A stretch of DNA of 64,000 nucleotides, from contig CADECY010000001.1 in the NCBI GenBank assembly GCA_902825945.1, forward strand, positions 62,001 through 126,000, written 5' to 3'. Made by a program: the position numbers and the translations under genes. Position 1 is the first letter of the stretch; each line of letters begins with the position of its first letter. This document shows, one piece after another, positions 57,971 to 64,000 of the stretch. The DNA is from an uncultured Acidobacteriota bacterium (GTDB lineage: Bacteria; Acidobacteriota; Terriglobia; Bryobacterales; Bryobacteraceae). The notes below the pieces were generated by a model. That model did no database searches. It was not told the DNA's origin and worked only from the letters and a program-made list of their open reading frames with translations.

Positions 57971-59542
57971 CTACCGCAGCATTTCCTCGAGTACGCGCCC
58001 CACCGATCCCGCCGGAGTCTCGATGTCGAGCATCGTCGCCAGCGTCGGCGCAATGTCGTTCGGCGCAATCCGGCGATGATAGCGGCCCGGCTTCACTCCC
58101 GGGCCCATGAAGATCACCGGCACGTGTGCGTCATAGTTGAAGGGCGCGCCATGAGTGGTGCCCGTACCCTTTTCACCCAGCCAATAGGGATCGATCACGA
58201 CATAGAGATCGGCGGCGCGGGGCGCGAAGAATCCGTTGCGCATGCGGACATCGATGTCGTCGCCCGACACCTGTCCGGACGCCAGTTGATCCCATGTGTA
58301 CACACGCTGAACGTGATCGTAGCGGCGAATCAGGTCCGCCACTTCCCGCCGCACGCGAGCCGGGTCGAGGCGCCGCGCGAGGATCACGCCTCGATTCAAG
58401 TAGATCGTCTGCAAGCCCTTCGTGTCGAACCAGGGGCCGTTTCCGTACCGGCGCGACAACTGTCCCTCGAGATCGGCGATAATCCCGCTGCCATCCATGC
58501 GTCCGCCCGGCATCTTGCGCTTCACGTTCTCCTCCGGAACCGGTGCGACTCCGTGATCGGCCGACAGCACCACCAACACGTTCGCCATGCCGACTTTTTG
58601 ATCGAGGAACTGGAAGAGCTTACCGAGCAGCCGGTCGGTCCGGATCGAGATATCGCGCACGCGAGGCGAATCCGGGCCCACTTCGTGGCCAACGTAGTCA
58701 TTCGAGGAGAAGCTGATCGCGAGCACGTCCGGCAGAGGCCCGTTGCCTTGCCCCAGCTTTTCGGCGAGCACGGCCTTCTCGGCGAAGTCTTCGACCAAGT
58801 CATTGCCAAACGGCGTGCGCTGCATCTCCTTCCAATAGTTCTCGCTCGCTTCCTTGGCCATCGTCACGAAGGGGGCGCTCTTGGGATTGTCGATCGGTGT
58901 CCAGGCAGCGCCCATGAACTTGTCGGCCGCGCGCGACTGGTTGAATTGACTCGCCCAGGCGGGGAGCTGGCCATCCTTGAAGTAGTACGTGCTGGACACG
59001 AAATTGCCGGTCTTGTTGTCGAACCAAAAAGCGCCATCGGCCATATGGCCAACAGGCAGGATCGCGCTGCGATCCTTCATCGAAATGCCGACCGCCTTGG
59101 ACTTGCCGCGGCCCGCCATTTTCAGCTCGTCGGCGATTGTGCTCACCGCCATCCTGCGCGGAGACGCCGCTTCGCCAGTAGCTCCGATCAGTTTCTCGGC
59201 CAAGTCGGACACGCTCGTGACGGTCTTGCGGCTCTTGCGGTCGAACCAATCATTGCCGATGATGCCGCTGACGGCCGGGGTCGCGCCGCTCATGAATGTC
59301 GAATGCCCGATCGCGGTGACGGTATAGCCGTGGATGTAGAAGGCATTCGTGAAGACAGCGCCTTGCGTGAGCATCCTCGACAGGCCGGCGTTGTACTGAT
59401 CCCGGAACCGATGCAAGTAGTCGTATCGGAACTGATCGACGATAACGCCGACCACCAGTTTCGGCTTCCTGGGTGCCGGGGTCACTTGGGCGGGGGCGAG
59501 TGTGGTGAGAAGAAGGGCGCAAACAGCGGACCTGCGATGCAT
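57971..59542 (-). CDS. Alkaline-phosphatase-superfamily phosphatase/phosphodiesterase, secreted
   Basis: 523 residues from ATG 59542. Signal peptide at 1-19 (AVCALLLTTLAPAQ). The first metal Asp is in VVGVIVDQFRYDYL. The nucleophilic Thr lies in YTVTAIGHSTFMSGATPAV, typical of the type I phosphodiesterase/PafA-like group. Further metal sites include SFSSNDYVGHEVGPDSP and LSADHGVAPVPEE. It hydrolyses phosphate mono- or diesters in the periplasm. The open frame continues upstream of 59542 without homology. A TACCCT element, extended by TGG, is seven bases before the ATG. Confidence 0.9.
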   Translation of the reverse strand: MHRRSAVCALLLTTLAPAQVTPAPRKPKLVVGVIVDQFRYDYLHRFRDQYNAGLSRMLTQGAVFTNAFYIHGYTVTAIGHSTFMSGATPAVSGIIGNDWFDRKSRKTVTSVSDLAEKLIGATGEAASPRRMAVSTIADELKMAGRGKSKAVGISMKDRSAILPVGHMADGAFWFDNKTGNFVSSTYYFKDGQLPAWASQFNQSRAADKFMGAAWTPIDNPKSAPFVTMAKEASENYWKEMQRTPFGNDLVEDFAEKAVLAEKLGQGNGPLPDVLAISFSSNDYVGHEVGPDSPRVRDISIRTDRLLGKLFQFLDQKVGMANVLVVLSADHGVAPVPEENVKRKMPGGRMDGSGIIADLEGQLSRRYGNGPWFDTKGLQTIYLNRGVILARRLDPARVRREVADLIRRYDHVQRVYTWDQLASGQVSGDDIDVRMRNGFFAPRAADLYVVIDPYWLGEKGTGTTHGAPFNYDAHVPVIFMGPGVKPGRYHRRIAPNDIAPTLATMLDIETPAGSVGRVLEEMLR

Positions 59543-59549
59543 CTTCGAA

Positions 59550-59558
59550 AGGGTACCA
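59550..59558 (-). promoter_or_regulatory. Putative extended -10 (TGGTACCCT) of the phosphodiesterase gene
   Basis: TGG followed by TACCCT (59555-59550) on the minus strand, then seven bases to ATG 59542. TACCCT is a weak hexamer, partly compensated by the extended TG. Confidence 0.35.
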
Positions 59559-59643
59559 AACCACGGGACCGCCGCGCGGGAATGTCGTGCGGCGTGCAGG
59601 AGTCTAGGCCGCACTCCCGGAGGCCGCCGCGGGCGATGCGCGG

Positions 59644-60096
59644 CTACTGGCCAACGATCGCGCCCGCTCCCTGAATCTGGTAAATGGTCGTTCCGCCTTT
59701 GACGGACTTCGGGTCGAACTTCCGCCCCTGCTCTTCCGCCTCGTGCTTGGCTCGCGCGATTGCCTGCTCGCGGGTCAACTCGAACTTCATCAGTTTTCCC
59801 TCGGCCGTCGCGATCTTTCCGATGCTCTCCTTCGGGAAAACGATATCGCCGTCGTTCACCTTGACACGAATCAGCGCGTTCGACACCGGATCGACGAGCG
59901 CCATCCAGCATCCCGCCATCTGGCAGACCTCGGTGACCTTACCCTTCACCTGAACTGTTTTCCCCACGAACTCCGCGGGCTCGGCAAGAATCGCGCCGAT
60001 CGGCACCGGCTGCGAGAGTGTCAGGGGCTTGCCGAGTTTCAGGGCGGCGGCGGGCGCGGTCATCGCGATAAGTGAACCAAGGAGTAGGCGCAACAT
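59644..60096 (-). CDS. Small exported DUF4920-like/OB-fold-like protein
   Basis: 150 residues from ATG 60096. Signal peptide at 1-19 (LLLGSLIAMTAPAAA). The core resembles the OB-fold-like DUF4920 group: FVGKTVQVKGKVTEVCQMAGCWMAL, with the Cys pair C-x4-C, then IRVKVNDGDIVFPK. The C-terminus is Lys/Glu rich. It may bind a metal or participate in redox or cofactor handling through the Cys pair (inference). It is divergent from a DoxX-like gene, sharing about 50 bp of control region. A longer start at 60147 is possible but would place the signal peptide 17 residues inside. Confidence 0.68.
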   Translation of the reverse strand: MLRLLLGSLIAMTAPAAALKLGKPLTLSQPVPIGAILAEPAEFVGKTVQVKGKVTEVCQMAGCWMALVDPVSNALIRVKVNDGDIVFPKESIGKIATAEGKLMKFELTREQAIARAKHEAEEQGRKFDPKSVKGGTTIYQIQGAGAIVGQ

Positions 60097-60145
60097 GATC
60101 CTGTGCGAATTATCGCATGCGGCCGGGTGAGATATCATGAGCGGC

Positions 60146-61333
60146 ATGGATGCGGCCCGCCGTGCCGGTTTTCGCTACTTTAGCGCCTATTTCCTTCTCT
60201 ACATCTTCCTGCAAGGCTGGAGGGCACCAGCGGTCTGGGTGGCACAGCGATTCTTCGATATCAGGATCACCGTGTTTCCGGCGGGCAGCGGAGATACCAC
60301 GTTCAACTACGTGCAAGTGCTTTGCTTCGCGGTGGCGGCGGCCATGATCGCCGCCATCTGGACCCTCGCGGACCGGCGCCGCGACTACGCGACCCTTCAC
60401 GAATGGGTCCGTCTGTTGCTGCGATACACCCTCGCGGGGGCCATGCTCGGCTACGGCATGGTCAAGGTGGTCCAGCTCCAGTTCCCGCCCGTCGATCCGG
60501 ACCGGCTGTTGCAGACCTACGGCGAGACCTCGCCGATGCGCCTGCTCTGGACCTTCATGGGTTACTCGAAACTCTACAACCTGTTCGCGGGGCTGGGAGA
60601 GGTGATCGGGGGCGTCCTGCTGTTCGCGCGGCGCACAACCACACTCGGTGCGCTGATCGTGGCCGCCGTGATGTCGAACGTGGTGGCGCTGAATTTTTCC
60701 TACGACGTGCCGGTCAAACTGTTTTCGATGCATCTGCTGGCGATGGCAATCTTTCTGATCCTGCCCGATACCCGGCGTCTGTTCGACTTGCTGGTACGCA
60801 ATCGCGCCACTGTGCCCGGCACCCGCCCGGACCTGTTCACCCGCCCGCGCTGGCGGCTGGCAGCCAACGCCGTGAAGGCCGTTGTGATCTGCGCGATGCT
60901 CGGTGGAAGCGTCTGGACGACCCGCAGCCGCTACCAGGAAGAGACGGCGAAGCCGCTTCCTCCCCTGCATGGCGTGTGGGAAGTCCGCGAGTTCGAGCGC
61001 GACGGCAAGATCTACCAATATCCCGAAGCGCACCACCTGATGTGGAAGCGCCTGGCCGTGAACCGTTATTACGCGCGTCTCATCACACTCGGCGGCAGTT
61101 CGTTCCGCTACCAGATCAGCCTCGCGGGTGACAGGATCGCATTCAAGCAGTTCGGAGAGAACGAATCGGAGCAGTCGCTGAAGCTCGTCCGGGACGGCGA
61201 CAAGGCGATCGAGATTTCCGGCATGTTCGATGGGGAACGGCTTCGAGTGAAACTGACCGCCGAACCGCTCGACAGATTTCTGCTACTGGGGCGCGGTTTC
61301 CACTGGATCAACGAGTACCCGTTGAACCGCTAG
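60146..61333 (+). CDS. DoxX-like integral membrane protein
   Basis: 395 residues from ATG 60146; ATG 60137 is three codons earlier. Five to seven hydrophobic helices are visible over 1-230, including FSAYFLLYIFLQGW, VRLLLRYTLAGAMLGYGMVK and LLFARRTTTLGALIVAAVMS, reminiscent of DoxX-type redox-associated membrane proteins. The last 130 residues are a soluble, beta-rich domain (PLHGVWEVREFERDGKIY) like that of lipocalin or DUF-type folds. Function is unknown. TATCAT lies seven bases before ATG 60146. The next gene follows after 23 bp. Confidence 0.7.
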   Translation: MDAARRAGFRYFSAYFLLYIFLQGWRAPAVWVAQRFFDIRITVFPAGSGDTTFNYVQVLCFAVAAAMIAAIWTLADRRRDYATLHEWVRLLLRYTLAGAMLGYGMVKVVQLQFPPVDPDRLLQTYGETSPMRLLWTFMGYSKLYNLFAGLGEVIGGVLLFARRTTTLGALIVAAVMSNVVALNFSYDVPVKLFSMHLLAMAIFLILPDTRRLFDLLVRNRATVPGTRPDLFTRPRWRLAANAVKAVVICAMLGGSVWTTRSRYQEETAKPLPPLHGVWEVREFERDGKIYQYPEAHHLMWKRLAVNRYYARLITLGGSSFRYQISLAGDRIAFKQFGENESEQSLKLVRDGDKAIEISGMFDGERLRVKLTAEPLDRFLLLGRGFHWINEYPLNR

Positions 61334-61356
61334 CGCATGCTACGCTGTCTGGCGAA

Positions 61357-62427
61357 ATGCCTGACCACACGGTTTCCCGCCGCCAACTCTTGACCCTCCC
61401 GCTCGCAGCGCCTCTGTTCGGCGCCAGACCGAAAACCACGGTCGAAATCCGTGGCGATCAGTTCTGGGTGAACGGACAGCCCACCCACAAGGGCCGGACC
61501 TGGGAGGGCCACAAGATCGAGGGCCTACTCATGAACTCGCGGATGATCCAGGGGGTCTTCGACGACGAGAATGCGGAAACCGCGGTCCGATGGAAATACA
61601 AGGACACGGGAAAGTGGGACGCCAATCGCAACACGCGCGACTTCCTCCAACAGATGCCGGTCTGGCGCAAGTACGGTTTGGTCTCGTTCGTGATCGGTTT
61701 GCAGGGTGGCAGCCCTGAGGGTTATTCCAAGGCGCAGCCGTGGCATAATTCCGCATTCACCCCGGATGGGGAGCTTAAGCCCGCCTTCCTGGGGCGATTG
61801 AAGAAAATCCTCGATCGCGCCGATCAACTGGGTATGGTTCCGATGGTGAACTACTTCTATTTCGGTCAGGACCAACGGTTTACGGGCGCGCCCGCCATCC
61901 GCAAAGCCACCGAAAACGCCACCCATTGGATCCTGAAACAGGGCTATCGGAACGTGACCGTTGACGTGGTGAATGAGTCCAACAACCGCTCCTACGATCA
62001 TGACGCTTTGCGCGCGGCCAATGTCCACGAGTTGGTCGAGCAGGTGAAGGGGATTCAGCACGAGGGCCGCCGGTTGCTCGCAAGCACGAGCTTCAACGGC
62101 AATACGCTGCCTACCGAAAAGGTGGTGGAGGTATCTGATTTCGTTCTCCTGCACGGCAATGGCGTAAAGGATCCTGCCCGGATCAAGGAAATGGTTCGGC
62201 AGGTGCGCGCGATGAAGAGTTATCGCAAGACGCCGATCGTGTTCAATGAAGACGACCATTTCGACTTCGACAAGCCGGCCAGCAACATGCGCAGCGCGAT
62301 CTCAGAGTACGCGGGCTGGGGCTATTTCGATCCCGAAGGCTATCAAAGCGTGCCCGTGAACTGGGGCCTCGACACGGACCGTAAGCGTGGATTCTTCGAA
62401 TTCCTGAAGCAGGTGACCGGCCCATGA
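61357..62427 (+). CDS. Tat-exported glycoside-hydrolase-like TIM-barrel protein
   Basis: 356 residues. The N-terminus TVSRRQLLTLPLAAPLFGA is a twin-arginine signal. The mature protein reads as a (beta/alpha)8 barrel, with ANRNTRDFLQQMPVWRKYGL, then LGMVPMVNYFYFGQD and YRNVTVDVVNESNNRSYDHD, where Asn-Glu resembles the acid/base pair of clan GH-A, and IVFNEDDHFDF as a candidate nucleophile strand. It is probably a periplasmic glycosidase or sugar-binding relative. Its stop overlaps the start of the Gfo/Idh/MocA gene (ATGA), indicating coupled expression in a sugar pathway. Confidence 0.72.
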   Translation: MPDHTVSRRQLLTLPLAAPLFGARPKTTVEIRGDQFWVNGQPTHKGRTWEGHKIEGLLMNSRMIQGVFDDENAETAVRWKYKDTGKWDANRNTRDFLQQMPVWRKYGLVSFVIGLQGGSPEGYSKAQPWHNSAFTPDGELKPAFLGRLKKILDRADQLGMVPMVNYFYFGQDQRFTGAPAIRKATENATHWILKQGYRNVTVDVVNESNNRSYDHDALRAANVHELVEQVKGIQHEGRRLLASTSFNGNTLPTEKVVEVSDFVLLHGNGVKDPARIKEMVRQVRAMKSYRKTPIVFNEDDHFDFDKPASNMRSAISEYAGWGYFDPEGYQSVPVNWGLDTDRKRGFFEFLKQVTGP

Positions 62428-63440
62428 AGCCGATGCGGGGCGGCCTGATCGGCTGCGGGTTCTTTGCGCAATTCCATATCGAAGCATGGCGCCGGATTCC
62501 AGGCGTCGAACTTGCCGCCGCGTGCGACCCCGACATCGATCGCGCGAGTGACGCCGCCAAGCGCGCCTATGCGAGCGCGGACGAGATGTTGCGGCACGAG
62601 CAGCTCGACTTCGTGGATATCGCCACACGGCCGGACTCGCATCTCGAGATGGTGAAGCTGGCTACGGCGAACGGCGTTCCCGCGATTTGTCAAAAACCCA
62701 TGGCGCCGAGTCTCGACGACTCGATCTCCATGGTGGAGACAGCCCAAAAGGCCGGTGTGCCTCTGATGATCCACGAGAACTGGCGCTGGCAGCCCTGGTA
62801 TCGTGTGATCGCGGCGCGGATTCGGGCGGGTGACATCGGGCAGCCGGTGACATATTGCCTCCGGATCCGGAAGAACGATGGTGGCGGCACCGAGCCCTAT
62901 CGGCTTCAGCCCTACTTCCGGGTGATGCCGAAGCTGCTGATGTTCGAGACGATGATCCATCCGGTCGATACCGCGCGGATGTTGTTCGGCGACATCGCTT
63001 CAGTCTTTGCCCGCGCCCGCCGGCGCAATCCGGCGATTGCGGGGGAAGACGCCTGCACGATGACGCTCACTCACGGCAGCGGGCTGGACGGTATCGCCGA
63101 CGGGCACCGGTTCCTCGACTTGACCGCCGACAGTCCGCCGCTCGGAGACGCATTCTTCGAAGGTGACCGGGGCTGGTTGCAGGTAGCGGCCAACGGTGAC
63201 GTTTTCGCCAACGGCGAGCGGATCTGGCAGAACACCGTCAAGGAAGGCTATCGCGGCGACAGCGTGCGCGCCACGCAGGCACATTTCATCGATTGCCTTC
63301 GCGCGGGTCTGCCTTTCGAGACGCGTGCCGCCGACTATCTGAAGAGCTACGCGGCCGTGGAGGCCGCTTATCGCAGCGCGAAAGAGGGACGCGCGGTGAA
63401 GATCGAAGAGGTGTTGCCCGGTGCGAATCACGATTCCTGA
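62424..63440 (+). CDS. Gfo/Idh/MocA family oxidoreductase
   Basis: 338 residues. The Rossmann motif is GLIGCGFFAQFHIEAW. The EKP motif appears as ICQKPMAPS, with Gln replacing Glu but the catalytic Lys retained. A C-terminal substrate domain covers about 130-330 (MFETMIHPVDTARMLFG). It acts on an unknown sugar or cyclitol with NAD(P). It overlaps the glycosidase-like gene upstream by 4 bp. The start of the polynucleotide kinase gene overlaps its last 20 bp. Confidence 0.88.
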   Translation: MKPMRGGLIGCGFFAQFHIEAWRRIPGVELAAACDPDIDRASDAAKRAYASADEMLRHEQLDFVDIATRPDSHLEMVKLATANGVPAICQKPMAPSLDDSISMVETAQKAGVPLMIHENWRWQPWYRVIAARIRAGDIGQPVTYCLRIRKNDGGGTEPYRLQPYFRVMPKLLMFETMIHPVDTARMLFGDIASVFARARRRNPAIAGEDACTMTLTHGSGLDGIADGHRFLDLTADSPPLGDAFFEGDRGWLQVAANGDVFANGERIWQNTVKEGYRGDSVRATQAHFIDCLRAGLPFETRAADYLKSYAAVEAAYRSAKEGRAVKIEEVLPGANHDS

Positions 63441-64000
63441 TCTTTCCCTCGTCCTGCTGATCGGCCCCGCCGGATCTGGCAAGACCGCGTTCGCTCGGGC
63501 ACACTTCAAGCCGACCGAGGTGCTCTCGATCGAACAAGCCCGCCAACTGGTGGCCGATGACGCGGTGGATGCCTCGGCCAACGACGACGCGTTCGCCGCG
63601 CTGAGCTATCTCGCCATGCGACGGCTGGCCGCCGGGCGGCTCACCGTGATCGACGACCGGCACCTGAATCCGCACACACGCCGGATGCTGCTCGGGCTGG
63701 CTCAGGAGCATCACGTGATTCCGGTAGCGATTGCCTTCAACTTGCCGGAATCGGTGCTGCACCAGCGGAACCAAGGCCGCGCGGGAGAGAAGCTTGCCCC
63801 TGATGTGATCGCGCAACAACATGTCGCGATGCGGCACTTGCTCGCCACCCTGCCTCAGGAGGGCTTCCGCCATATCTACGAGTTCCTCTCGCAAGAGGAG
63901 GCCGGCACGGTCGAAGTAGTCCGCCAGGCTCTGTGGAACCGGCGCCCCGCCGATCATGGCCCGTTCGACATCATCGGCGATGTTCACGGCTGCTATGACG
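63421..64000 (+). CDS. pnkp: Polynucleotide kinase-phosphatase, N-terminal part
   Basis: 193 residues visible before the window ends. The start is GTG 63421, overlapping the preceding gene by 20 bp. The P-loop GPAGSGKT (15-22) begins a kinase domain whose lid region contains HQRNQGRAGEKLAPDVI. At the right edge FDIIGDVHGCYD opens a metallophosphatase domain (calcineurin-like). This kinase-then-phosphatase order is that of bacterial Pnkp, the end-healing enzyme of RNA repair, which in other bacteria also has an adenylyltransferase domain and partners with Hen1. Those parts lie outside the window. Confidence 0.8.
   Translation, partial: MRITIPDLSLVLLIGPAGSGKTAFARAHFKPTEVLSIEQARQLVADDAVDASANDDAFAALSYLAMRRLAAGRLTVIDDRHLNPHTRRMLLGLAQEHHVIPVAIAFNLPESVLHQRNQGRAGEKLAPDVIAQQHVAMRHLLATLPQEGFRHIYEFLSQEEAGTVEVVRQALWNRRPADHGPFDIIGDVHGCYD

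Noticed and set aside
59543-59643. GC-rich short inverted repeats between the phosphodiesterase and DUF4920-like genes
   Set aside because: Pairing is weak and scattered; nothing beyond base composition supports a function.

Overview
The window looks like chromosomal DNA from a GC-rich member of the Acidobacteriota, probably the Bryobacter/Solibacter side. This is inferred from gene content, not from a marker gene. The pointers are Oar-like TonB receptors with an N-terminal carboxypeptidase-regulatory domain, a DUF1549/DUF1553 cytochrome paired with a DUF1501 protein, many Gfo/Idh/MocA and xylose-isomerase-like proteins, a Kgd-type 2-oxoglutarate enzyme, and an unusually dense set of CRTAC1 (FG-GAP plus ASPIC/UnbV) proteins. 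No rRNA, tRNA, CRISPR array, intact IS element or phage gene was seen.

Layout. Positions 1-6500 (minus strand) hold the start of psd, the giant kgd, a small HExxH protein and a LytS/LytR-type two-component pair. Positions 6.6-13.1 kb (minus) hold a secreted kelch/GH16-like fusion, a sulfatase, a PPK2 polyphosphate kinase and a tightly overlapping run: sugar nucleotidyltransferase, gluQ, then a mycothiol-dependent-isomerase-like protein. Positions 13.1-30 kb are mainly carbohydrate-related: two MFS transporters, an oxidoreductase/isomerase pair, a TonB receptor, a Tat-exported UxuA-like barrel, an SGNH hydrolase, a sialate O-acetylesterase and a PhyH oxygenase. Positions 30-35 kb hold the DUF1549/DUF1553-DUF1501 pair with a foreign-looking 217-residue gene attached to its end. 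Positions 35-37 kb pair an FHA-adenylate cyclase with a metallo-beta-lactamase-fold hydrolase.

The most distinctive block is 38.7-52.8 kb: seven co-directional genes with overlaps or gaps of at most 12 bp. They encode four CRTAC1 proteins, a TPR lipoprotein-sized protein, a TPR/FG-GAP giant, and a membrane-anchored five-heme cytochrome c with a C-terminal TPR array. A TonB receptor is divergent from it. I read this as an envelope or surface assembly linking calcium-binding propellers to electron transfer. No function is proven.

Positions 56.6-64 kb carry a methyltransferase, an alkaline-phosphatase-superfamily phosphodiesterase, an OB-fold-like periplasmic protein, a DoxX-like membrane protein, a Tat-exported TIM-barrel protein, a Gfo/Idh/MocA oxidoreductase, and the start of a polynucleotide kinase-phosphatase.

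Non-coding signals of note: a recurring -10 hexamer placed 6-7 nt before the start codon (leaderless mRNAs), an 18-bp back-to-back promoter, a 74-bp exact duplication of an internal DUF488-gene segment that can fold as a three-way junction, and gene fossils at 37.7 and 57.5 kb.
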